Below, in pieces: positions 20,742 through 27,948 of a DNA stretch of 64,000 nt. The notes under the pieces were generated by a model. The model saw nothing but the letters and a program-made list of their open reading frames with translations. It had not been told where the DNA came from and did not search any database. The stretch lies in assembly GCF_013410655.1 (NCBI RefSeq), contig NZ_JACCFP010000001.1, positions 1,697,501-1,761,500 on the forward strand, given 5' to 3'. Both the position numbers and the translations under genes were made by a program. The DNA is from Nocardioides thalensis. GTDB taxonomy: Bacteria > Actinomycetota > Actinomycetes > Propionibacteriales > Nocardioidaceae. Numbering within the stretch: the stretch's first letter is position 1; each line of letters begins with the position of its first letter.

Positions 20742-21089
20742 ATGAAGATCAAGCTGCTGCCGCCGGCCGTCGTCGGCCTCGCCGGGCTGGTGACCGCCGG
20801 CCTGATCGCGATGCCGGGCTCGGCCGGTGCCCAGGAGTTCGCGAAGCGCGACGACGACGGCGCCGACGTCGTGCTCGTCTCCGACGATGACGACGAGAAC
20901 GACGACGACCGCCTCGCCCGCGACGACGACTCGAGGTCGCGGAGCAACAGCCGCACGGGCAGCCGGAGCGGCCGCGACAACAGCCGCAACCGGGCCTCGA
21001 AAGACTGGACCCGCGACGGCACGAACTCGCGCAAGCGGGACTGGTCGCGCAACAACACCAACGACCGCTCGCGCCACAACACGCGCTGA
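20742..21089 (+). CDS. Exported Asp-rich/Arg-rich protein
   Basis: Encodes 115 residues from ATG 20742, after GGAAGGACAC. A signal peptide of about 30 residues ends near GSAGAQEF. The mature protein begins with an acidic block (VSDDDDENDDD) and continues into a block rich in Arg, Ser, Asn and Asp with no hydrophobic core, so it is probably disordered. No known family. Box A lies upstream. The last base of the stop is the first base of the kinase start (TGATG), which suggests the two products act together. The acidic block could bind divalent cations; this is inference. Confidence 0.75.
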   Translation: MKIKLLPPAVVGLAGLVTAGLIAMPGSAGAQEFAKRDDDGADVVLVSDDDDENDDDRLARDDDSRSRSNSRTGSRSGRDNSRNRASKDWTRDGTNSRKRDWSRNNTNDRSRHNTR

Positions 21090-21997
21090 TGTCCGGCACC
21101 CGCGAAGAGACCGAGCTGTCGAGCTGGGACCTCCACCGCGGCGACGCGATCACCCCCGAGCTGACCGCCCTGCGGCTGCTCGGGGGCGGTTCGTCGTACG
21201 AGGCGTTCCTGGCGTTCGACGAGATCACCTACGGACCCGTCGTGGTGAAGGTCGTCCGGCCGGCGGAGGTAGACGACCCCGACACGCTCGACGGCCTCGA
21301 GCGGGAGGCGCGGGCGCTCGACGTCGCGCACCACCCCGTCGTGGCGCGCGGGCTGCGCCACGACGCCGACGGCCCCCGGCCGCACCTGGTGCTCGAGCAC
21401 GTCGAGGGGCCGTCGCTGGCGAAGCTGATCCGCCGGCACGGACGGCTGAGCGAGCAGCAGTACCTGCCGCTGGCGATCGACCTCGCGTCCGCCCTGCACT
21501 TCTTCCGGCACGCCGACGTGTGCCACCTCGACATCAAGCCGAGCAACATCATCATGGGCTCGCCGGCCCGGCTCATCGACCTGTCGGTGGCGCGGCCCGC
21601 GGACAGCGCCGCCGAGATCACGGCGATCATCGGCACGGACGCCTACCTCGCGCCCGAGCAGGCGGACCCGGGCGGCCGCCACGGCGTGCCCGGCTACGCC
21701 TCCGACGTCTGGGGCGTGGGCTCGACGCTGTTCCACGCGATCGCGGGGGAGCGGCCGTTCCGGTCGGGCGACAGGTCCTCCAGGGACCCGTCGGTCAGCC
21801 ACCCGCAGCTCGTCGACGAGCCGGGTGAGCTGCCGGGGCGGGTGGCCCCCGAGGTCCGCAAGGTGGTCGCTGCCTGCCTGGAGAAGCGGCCCGCCGACCG
21901 GCCGCTCCCGCACGAGGTCGCCGAGGCGCTCGAGCCGGTGCTGGCGCGCCAGCCGGCGCCGCGGCTGACGTTCAAGGTCAACGCCCGCCCGGTGTGA
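21089..21997 (+). CDS. Ser/Thr protein kinase, cytosolic, non-canonical motifs
   Basis: Encodes 302 residues covering a kinase domain (about 25-290) with no membrane segment or sensor domain. The ATP lysine is Lys54 (VVVKVV). The catalytic loop is HLDIKPSN (146-153) with Leu in place of the Arg of HRD. The magnesium motif DFG is DLS (164-166). The activation segment has GTDAYLAPEQ. The key Asp148, Lys150, Asn153 and Asp164 are kept, so activity is likely but regulation by activation-loop phosphorylation may differ. It is translationally coupled to the Asp-rich gene and converges on the response regulator with a 9-base gap. Confidence 0.9.
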   Translation: MSGTREETELSSWDLHRGDAITPELTALRLLGGGSSYEAFLAFDEITYGPVVVKVVRPAEVDDPDTLDGLEREARALDVAHHPVVARGLRHDADGPRPHLVLEHVEGPSLAKLIRRHGRLSEQQYLPLAIDLASALHFFRHADVCHLDIKPSNIIMGSPARLIDLSVARPADSAAEITAIIGTDAYLAPEQADPGGRHGVPGYASDVWGVGSTLFHAIAGERPFRSGDRSSRDPSVSHPQLVDEPGELPGRVAPEVRKVVAACLEKRPADRPLPHEVAEALEPVLARQPAPRLTFKVNARPV

Positions 21998-22006
21998 GCG
22001 ACCGCG

Positions 22007-22678
22007 TCACGGCTCGAACCGGTAGCCCATCCCACGAACCGTGGTGATGGACTCCGGTCCGAGCTTGCGGCGCAGGTAGCCGACGTACACGTCGACCACG
22101 TTGGACCCGGGGTCGAAGTCGAGGCCCCACACGTGGTCGAGGAGCTGCTCGCGCGAGAGGACCTGGCCGGCGTTGACGAGGAACATCTCGGCCAGGGCGA
22201 ACTCCCGCGCCGACAGGTCGATCTCCTTGCCCGCCACGGTGGCGCGCCGCGTCCGCAGGTCGAGTCGTACGGCGCCCGCGGTGAGCGCGTCGGGACGCCC
22301 GCCGTCGCCTCCGCCGGCGGCGGCGCGCAGCCGCAGCTTGATCCGGGCGTTGAGCTCGGCGAACCGGAACGGCTTCGGCATGTAGTCGTCGGCGCCGCCC
22401 TCGAGGGCCGCCACCGTGTCGGTCACCGAGTCGCGTGCGGTCAGCACGATGACCGGGACCCGCGACCCCTGGGAGCGGAGCTGGTCGAGCAGCTCGAACC
22501 CGTCGAGCCCCGGGAGCCCGATGTCGAGCACGACGAGGTCGATGTCGCCGCTGAGGGCGTGGTCGAGCCCGGTCGGGCCGTCCTCGGCCGTGATCGTGGT
22601 GTGGCCCTCCGCGCGGAGGCCCTTGGCCACGAACGACGCGATCCGGTGCTCGTCCTCGACGATCAGGATGCGGGCCAC
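22007..22678 (-). CDS. OmpR-type response regulator, MprA-like
   Basis: Encodes 223 residues. The receiver domain has the acidic pocket VEDE and phosphorylated Asp52 in VLDIGLPGLDG; Thr and Lys of the switch (LTARDS, KPF) are present. The winged-helix DNA-binding domain ends in the usual RGMGYRFEP. GTG 22678 overlaps the histidine kinase end by 16 bases. The closest known type is the MprA/TcrA group of actinobacteria. Box A and box B have the direct-repeat layout used by such regulators and are the likely targets. Confidence 0.94.
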   Translation of the reverse strand: MARILIVEDEHRIASFVAKGLRAEGHTTITAEDGPTGLDHALSGDIDLVVLDIGLPGLDGFELLDQLRSQGSRVPVIVLTARDSVTDTVAALEGGADDYMPKPFRFAELNARIKLRLRAAAGGGDGGRPDALTAGAVRLDLRTRRATVAGKEIDLSAREFALAEMFLVNAGQVLSREQLLDHVWGLDFDPGSNVVDVYVGYLRRKLGPESITTVRGMGYRFEP

Positions 22679-24129
22679 GGGCTCTCCTCCTCCAACGGCC
22701 GGACGGCCGGCAGGTCGATCACGAACAGGGCGCCGCGGGGGCGCCCCGGCGGCGGGTCGTCGGCGTAGGCGCGGCCACCGTGGGCCTCGGCGATCGCGGC
22801 CACGATCGAGAGGCCGAGTCCGAACCCCTCGTCGTTTGATCGGACCGCTGCGCGGCCGAAGCGGTCGAAGATCCGCTCGCGGTCCTCTGGCGGAACGCCG
22901 TCGCCGGAGTCGCGCACCCAGCAGCGGACCCGGCCGTCCCCGACCTCGGCGCCGATGCCGATCTCGTCGCCGGCGTCGGTGTGCTTGACCGCGTTGTCGG
23001 CCAGCTGGAGGAGCGCCTGGGTGATCCGCTGCTCGTCGAGGACCACGCGCGCGCCGGCGTCGTCGTACGGCGTGTCGAGCACCCAGCGCCGATCGCCGAG
23101 GGCGCGGGCCTTCGCCACCACCGACGCCGCCAGGTCGCCGAGGTCGGTCTCGCGCGGAGCGAGGAAGTCGGGACGGCCGGTCTTGGCGAGCAGGATCAGG
23201 TCGCCGACCAGCCGGGCCATCCGGTCGACCTCGTCGAGCAGCAGGGTGCGGGTCTCGGCGACCTCCTCCGGGCTGCCCGCGTCGAGCAGCTCGAGGTGCC
23301 CGCGCAGGACGGTGAGCGGCGTGCGCAGCTCGTGGCCGGCGTCGTCGAGGAACTGCCGCTGGCCGACGAACGCCGCCTCGAGCCGGTCGAGCATCGTGTT
23401 GACCGTGCGGGTGAGGGCGGTGATGTCGTCGTTGCCGGTCTCGGGGATGCGCTGCGACAGGTCGGTGGCGCTGATGTCGTCGGCCGTCCGGCGCAGCGTC
23501 CGGAGCGGGCGGAGCAGCCGGCCCGCCTGCCACCACGCGACCCAGGTGATGATGAACAGCGACAGCAGGGCGACGATCGCGTAGGTGCGCATCGTGGCAG
23601 CGAGCTCGGCCCGGTCCTCGTCGAGGTAGGCGACCACGAGGAGGGCCCCAGTGACCTTGCCCTGCCGCACCGGCTGGCTGGTGATCCGCACCTCACCGCG
23701 CGCGGTGTCGAGGTACGCGCTGCCGCCCTCGGTGACCAAGGGCTCCGCGGTCGCGCGGAAGGCGGGGTCGGCGACGAGGTCATCACGCGGGAACCAGTAC
23801 TCCGGGGCGTCCTCGACCCAGCCGACGAGCAGTTCGTCGTTGTCGGGCACGTTGCGTTCGAGGAACGTGAAGAGCAGGGACGGCACGTCGAAAGGCCGTC
23901 CGGTCCGCGGGTCGATGCCCTCGGACTCCAGCCGGGTGAACTCGTCGAGCTCCTGCTCGACCTCGCGCTGCACGGAGTTGTCGATGCGCTCGCGCTCCAC
24001 GACGTAGACGATCACCCCGGCGCCGGCCAGAGCGACGGTCACCAGCAACGCGACCGCAGTCGCGATCCTGGTCCGGACCGACCAGCCGGCGCGGCGGGAG
24101 GCGGGATCAGTCGTCCCCGTCCCCGTCAT
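22663..24129 (-). CDS. Sensor histidine kinase
   Basis: Encodes 488 residues. Membrane helices lie at about 21-43 and 182-201 with an extracytoplasmic domain of about 135 residues between. A HAMP region, HisKA with His266 (DAGHELRTPL) and an ATPase domain with LADNAVKHT, DSGDGVP and GFGLGLSIV follow. The start is uncertain. ATG 24129 overlaps the end of the upstream Asp-rich gene by 23 bases; GTG 24150 is also possible; the longer frame upstream is the shifted reading of an Asp-codon tract. It is the partner of the response regulator that follows with overlap. Confidence 0.92.
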   Translation of the reverse strand: MTGTGTTDPASRRAGWSVRTRIATAVALLVTVALAGAGVIVYVVERERIDNSVQREVEQELDEFTRLESEGIDPRTGRPFDVPSLLFTFLERNVPDNDELLVGWVEDAPEYWFPRDDLVADPAFRATAEPLVTEGGSAYLDTARGEVRITSQPVRQGKVTGALLVVAYLDEDRAELAATMRTYAIVALLSLFIITWVAWWQAGRLLRPLRTLRRTADDISATDLSQRIPETGNDDITALTRTVNTMLDRLEAAFVGQRQFLDDAGHELRTPLTVLRGHLELLDAGSPEEVAETRTLLLDEVDRMARLVGDLILLAKTGRPDFLAPRETDLGDLAASVVAKARALGDRRWVLDTPYDDAGARVVLDEQRITQALLQLADNAVKHTDAGDEIGIGAEVGDGRVRCWVRDSGDGVPPEDRERIFDRFGRAAVRSNDEGFGLGLSIVAAIAEAHGGRAYADDPPPGRPRGALFVIDLPAVRPLEEESPWPAS

Positions 24130-24475
24130 CGTCGTCGTCCCCGTCGTCACCGCCGTCGTCCCCCTCCTCGCCGGTCGTGCCGTGGTCGTCGCCCGAGTCA
24201 TCATCGCCGTCCTCGTAGGGCTTCGGCGAGACGACGTGGTCGTCAGGGTCGTTGACGTCGTCGTCGGACGAGCCGTTGCGGCTCTCGCCGGACCTCGGGC
24301 CGGGGGACGGGGAGGGGGCATCGCTCGGGGCCTGGCTCTCGTCGCCCTCGCGAAGCACGATCGGCTGACGAGGAAGTGGATCGTCGTCGGCGGCGCTCGC
24401 CAGGGACCCCACGACGAATCCGCCGAGCGGTAGCACGACCGCCAGGGCGAGCAGGATCTTCCACGGGAGGCTCAT
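24107..24475 (-). CDS. Exported or membrane-anchored Asp-rich protein
   Basis: Encodes 122 residues. Residues 6-27 are hydrophobic and ASAADDD looks like a signal-peptidase site, although an uncleaved anchor is possible. The rest is Pro/Ser-rich, then increasingly acidic; the last 35 residues are almost only Asp, Gly and Glu. No family is recognised. It heads the two-component operon, overlaps the kinase start and has box B 35 bases upstream. Its composition resembles the Asp-rich gene at 20742. A role as an extracytoplasmic cation-binding accessory to the kinase is a reasonable guess, not shown. Confidence 0.75.
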   Translation of the reverse strand: MSLPWKILLALAVVLPLGGFVVGSLASAADDDPLPRQPIVLREGDESQAPSDAPSPSPGPRSGESRNGSSDDDVNDPDDHVVSPKPYEDGDDDSGDDHGTTGEEGDDGGDDGDDDDDGDGDD

Positions 24476-24509
24476 GTCGCCAACGATCCTGCCCCAAGGT
24501 GGTGCGGGG

Positions 24510-24536
24510 GTGAGAGCCCGATGAGAGCTCTCTCAT
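24510..24536 (-). promoter_or_regulatory. Operator-like box B
   Basis: Read on the minus strand: TGAGAG, AG, CTCTCA, TCGGG, CTCTCA. The two CTCTCA copies have an exact 11-bp period and the first forms a perfect inverted repeat with TGAGAG. It matches box A in 20 of 27 bases, in the same orientation to its gene. It lies in the 207-base divergent region between the two-component operon and the ligase gene, so it could affect both. Confidence 0.65.
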
Positions 24537-24682
24537 GGCGCGGACCGGTCGTCGTGCGGCGCGCGCCGTTCGCCGATCGGCGGCGGCCGCTCGTCCTACC
24601 CACGGTCCAGGCAACCTCTTCGCAACCCCGGCGGTGCCTAGAGTGGCGACGATCACAGACTTCGCGCAGGGGAGGCACGCCC

Positions 24683-26236
24683 ATGTTCGTCCCGTTCAGC
24701 GTCAACGACTTCCTCGACCGCGCCGTGCAGGTGTACGGCGACCGGGTCGGGGTGGTCGACGAGCCGGACCAGCCCGCGCCCAGCCAGGGTTCGCTCACCT
24801 ACCGCGAGATCGGGGAGCTCGCCCGGCGGCAGGCTGCGCGGCTCGACGAGCTCGGCCTCGAGGTCGGCGACCGCGTGGCCGTGGTGAGCCACAACAGCAG
24901 CCGGCTGCTCACCTCGTTCTTCGGCGTGTGCGGGTGGGGCCGGGTGCTGGTGCCGGTGAACTTCCGGCTGCGCCCCGACGAGGTGCAGTACATCGTCGAG
25001 CACTCCGGAGCACGGGTCTTGTACGTCGACCCCGAGCTCGAGGACGCGCTCAAGGGCGTGGACTGCGAGATGAAGTTCGTGCTCGGCACCGACGAGGACC
25101 TCTACGCCGCGCCCGGCGCCGAGCCGCGGCCGTGGGAGCACGACGAGGCGGCGACCGCGACGATCAACTACACCTCGGGCACGACGGCCCGGCCCAAGGG
25201 CGTGCAGATCACGCACCGCAACATCTGGACCAACGCCGTGACGTTCGGGCTGCACACGACGATCAGCGACCGCGACGTCTACCTGCACACGCTGCCGCAG
25301 TTCCACGCCAACGGCTGGGGGATGCCGTTCGCCATGACCGGCGTGGGTGCCCGGCACGTGATCCTGCGGAAGGTCGACGGCGCGGAGATCCTGCGCCGCG
25401 TGCGCGACAAGGGCGTGACGATGATGTGCGCCGCACCGGCCGTCGCGGCCGCCGTACTGGACGCGGCGCAGACGTGGGAGGGCGAGATCCCCGGCCGCGA
25501 CCGGGTGCGGATCGTGATGGCCGGCGCGCCGCCGCCGACGAAGACCGTCGTGCGGGTGCAGGAGGAGCTGGGCTGGGAGTTCATCCAGATCTACGGCCTC
25601 ACCGAGACCTCCCCGGTGCTGACCGTCAACCGCAGCCGCGAGGAGTGGGACGACCTGTCCGCCGAGGAGCGCGCGGTCCGGCTGACCCGCGCCGGGGCGC
25701 CGGCGCTCGGCGTCACGCTGCGCACCGACGAGTCGGCCGAGGGCTCCGGCGAGGTGCTGGCCCGGTCCAACGTGGTGCTCGAGGGCTACTGGGAGCAGCC
25801 GGAGGAGACCGCGAAGGCGCTCGAGGGCGGTTGGTTCCACACCGGCGACGGCGGCTTCATCGGCGAGGACGGCTACCTGACCATCGCCGACCGCAAGAAG
25901 GACGTGATCATCACCGGCGGCGAGAACGTCTCGTCGATCGAGGTCGAGGACGCCCTGTTCTCGCACCCGGCCGTCGCCGAGGTCGCGGTGATCGGCGTGC
26001 CCAGCGAGAAGTGGGGCGAGACGATCAAGGCACTCGTCGTGCTCAGCGCCGACGCCGAGCCCGGCCCGGACACCGAGGCCGACCTGATCAGGTGGTGCAA
26101 GGAGCGGCTCGCCGGCTACAAGGCGCCCACGTCCGTCGAGTTCCGCGACGAGCTCGCGCGGACGGCGACCGGGAAGCTGCAGAAGTTCAAGCTGCGCGCG
26201 CCCTACTGGGAGGGACGCGACCGCCAGGTCAACTAG
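24683..26236 (+). CDS. AMP-dependent acyl-CoA synthetase
   Basis: Encodes 517 residues of the ANL superfamily. The P-loop is YTSGTTARPKGV with Ala in place of the usual second Gly-type residue, the A5 motif is YGLTETSP, the hinge ADRKKDVIITGGEN and the catalytic lysine region RTATGKLQKFKL. It resembles medium- or long-chain fatty acyl-CoA ligases; the substrate is not known. ATG 24683 follows AGGGGAGGCACG. TAGAGT near 24640 is a plausible -10. It is not closely related to the ligase at 18264. Confidence 0.92.
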   Translation: MFVPFSVNDFLDRAVQVYGDRVGVVDEPDQPAPSQGSLTYREIGELARRQAARLDELGLEVGDRVAVVSHNSSRLLTSFFGVCGWGRVLVPVNFRLRPDEVQYIVEHSGARVLYVDPELEDALKGVDCEMKFVLGTDEDLYAAPGAEPRPWEHDEAATATINYTSGTTARPKGVQITHRNIWTNAVTFGLHTTISDRDVYLHTLPQFHANGWGMPFAMTGVGARHVILRKVDGAEILRRVRDKGVTMMCAAPAVAAAVLDAAQTWEGEIPGRDRVRIVMAGAPPPTKTVVRVQEELGWEFIQIYGLTETSPVLTVNRSREEWDDLSAEERAVRLTRAGAPALGVTLRTDESAEGSGEVLARSNVVLEGYWEQPEETAKALEGGWFHTGDGGFIGEDGYLTIADRKKDVIITGGENVSSIEVEDALFSHPAVAEVAVIGVPSEKWGETIKALVVLSADAEPGPDTEADLIRWCKERLAGYKAPTSVEFRDELARTATGKLQKFKLRAPYWEGRDRQVN

Positions 26237-26250
26237 CGCGGCCCATGCCC

Positions 26251-26256
26251 TAGCCT
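26251..26256 (+). promoter_or_regulatory. Leaderless -10 of cobQ
   Basis: TAGCCT, 6 bases, then GTG 26263, with no ribosome site. No room exists for a cobalamin riboswitch between this and the preceding gene. Confidence 0.6.
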
Positions 26257-26262
26257 CGCGGC

Positions 26263-27648
26263 GTGACCGCTCTCCTCGTCGCCGGCATGTCCTCCGACGC
26301 GGGCAAGAGCGTGGTGGTGACCGGGCTGTGCCGCGCGCTGGTACGGCGCGGGATCCGGGTGGCGCCGTACAAGGCGCAGAACATGTCCAACAACTCGATG
26401 GTCGTGCCCCTCGGGACCGGTGACGGCTACGGCGAGATCGGGCGCGCGCAATGGGTGCAGGCCCGCGCAGCCGGCGCCGAGCCCGAGGTCGCGATGAACC
26501 CGGTGCTGCTGAAGCCCGGCAGCGACCGGCGCAGCCACGTCGTGCGGATGGGGCTGCCGGACGGTGAGGTCTCGGCGCGCGACTGGACGTCCGGACGGGA
26601 ACGGCTGGCGACGACGGCGCACGCGGCGTTCGACGACCTCCGGTCCCGCTACGACGTCGTGGTGGCCGAGGGCGCGGGCAGTCCTGCCGAGATCAACCTG
26701 CGCGAGTCCGACTACGTGAACATGGGGCTCGCACGGCACGGCGACGTGCCGACCGTGGTCGTGGGCGACATCGACCGCGGCGGCTGGTTCGCGTCGGCCT
26801 ACGGCACGCTCATGCTCCTCGACGACGCGGACCGGGCGCTGGTGAAGGGCTTCGTCGTCAACAAGTTCCGCGGCGACGTCGGGCTGCTGCGGCCCGGGCT
26901 CGCCGACCTCGAGCAGCGCACCGGCCTGCCGACGTTCGGCGTGCTGCCGTGGCACCCCGACCTGTGGCTCGACTCCGAGGACGCGCTCGACCTCGACGGC
27001 CGTCGTGCCCGCGAGGCGACCCGGACGGTCGCGGTGGTGCGGCTGCCGCGGATCAGCAACTTCACCGACGTCGACGCGCTCGGGCTCGAGCCGGACCTGG
27101 ACGTCGTGTTCGTCTCCGACCCGCGCCGCCTGGCCGAGGCCGACCTGGTCGTGCTGCCGGGGACCCGGGCGACGACCGCCGACCTGGCCTGGCTGCGCGA
27201 GCGCGGCCTCGACGCCGCGATCCTGCGCCACGCCCGCGCCGGGCGGCCGGTGCTCGGCATCTGCGGCGGCTGCCAGATGCTCGGCCGCACCATCGCCGAC
27301 CCGGACGGCGTCGAGGGGCCGCCCGGAGTCGTGGACGGTCTCGGCCTGCTCGACGTCGAGACCGTGTTCTCGCCGGACAAGACGCTGCGCCTGCACGAGC
27401 CGGCGGGCTACGAGATCCACCACGGCCGGATCTCCGGTACGACGACCGCGGGCGCCGTCACGGGCACGATGGCGCACGGCGCGCTCGAGGACGACGGCCT
27501 GCGGGCGTCGTACCTCCGCGACGCCCTGGGCGTCGAGTCCGCGGCGTCGTTCCCCGCTGCTCGCGAGCGGCGGCTCGACCTGCTGGGCGACCTGGTCGAG
27601 GAGCACCTCGACGTCGAGGCGCTGCTCGACCTGGCGCGCCGCGGCTGA
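26263..27648 (+). CDS. cobQ: Cobyric acid synthase
   Basis: Encodes 461 residues; amidates side chains b, d, e and g of adenosylcobyrinate diamide using glutamine and ATP. The N-terminal dethiobiotin-synthetase-like domain starts with AGMSSDAGKSVVVTGL and YKAQNMSNNS; the C-terminal class I glutamine amidotransferase has the nucleophile Cys in GICGGCQMLG and the His in EIHHGRIS. It is of normal CobQ length. It is separated from cobU, cobS and cobT by about 6 kb but belongs to the same late cobalamin pathway. Confidence 0.94.
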   Translation: MTALLVAGMSSDAGKSVVVTGLCRALVRRGIRVAPYKAQNMSNNSMVVPLGTGDGYGEIGRAQWVQARAAGAEPEVAMNPVLLKPGSDRRSHVVRMGLPDGEVSARDWTSGRERLATTAHAAFDDLRSRYDVVVAEGAGSPAEINLRESDYVNMGLARHGDVPTVVVGDIDRGGWFASAYGTLMLLDDADRALVKGFVVNKFRGDVGLLRPGLADLEQRTGLPTFGVLPWHPDLWLDSEDALDLDGRRAREATRTVAVVRLPRISNFTDVDALGLEPDLDVVFVSDPRRLAEADLVVLPGTRATTADLAWLRERGLDAAILRHARAGRPVLGICGGCQMLGRTIADPDGVEGPPGVVDGLGLLDVETVFSPDKTLRLHEPAGYEIHHGRISGTTTAGAVTGTMAHGALEDDGLRASYLRDALGVESAASFPAARERRLDLLGDLVEEHLDVEALLDLARRG

Positions 27649-27652
27649 TTGG

Positions 27653-27805
27653 TCAGGCGGCCAGCGGGACGCTGCCGGGCAGCGCGCTGACCTGGCACGC
27701 GCAGGTGTCGCTGCACGGCAGGTAGGTGTGGACGGCGTGGCCACAGCCCGCGCACGGCAGGTCGTGGGAGAGGTGCGTCGGGGTGGTGTGCTCGGTGTCC
27801 CACAT
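27653..27805 (-). CDS. Small Cys-rich protein, 50 residues
   Basis: I read this frame directly: 50 residues starting MWDTEHTTPTHL with an excellent ribosome site, AAGGAGG, 8 bases upstream of ATG 27805. It has cysteines in CAGC, in LPCSDTCAC and three histidines (HLSHDLP, GHAVH), which suggests a metal-binding knuckle. Homologues of this type (DLPC..CGH followed by YLPC) occur in other actinobacteria as far as I recall. It converges with cobQ, leaving 4 bases between stops. Function unknown; zinc or iron binding is inferred. Confidence 0.75.
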   Translation of the reverse strand: MWDTEHTTPTHLSHDLPCAGCGHAVHTYLPCSDTCACQVSALPGSVPLAA

Positions 27806-27935
27806 GGTCGTGCCTCCTTGTCGTGCGGGCTCGGGGTGCTCTTGCCCTGTCCACGAACCGGAGTCCGCGATTTCGACACCTCGGCGGAAACTTTTCCGCG
27901 CCGCTGCCGCCCCGATCCCGCTCGTGCCGCCCCGC

Positions 27936-27941
27936 TAGCCT
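27936..27941 (+). promoter_or_regulatory. Leaderless -10 of the Nif3-like gene
   Basis: TAGCCT, 7 bases, then ATG 27949. The 143-base region back to the small Cys-rich gene also holds that gene's leftward promoter. Confidence 0.6.
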
Positions 27942-27948
27942 CTGCGGC

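Noticed and set aside
24130..24321. Longer histidine kinase start
   Set aside because: The extra residues are Thr/Pro/Arg low-complexity sequence from the other frame of the Asp-rich gene.
26237..26262. Cobalamin riboswitch before cobQ or the cobU/S/T genes
   Set aside because: Upstream gaps are 26 bases or less, or overlap other genes; no B12-box-like sequence is seen.
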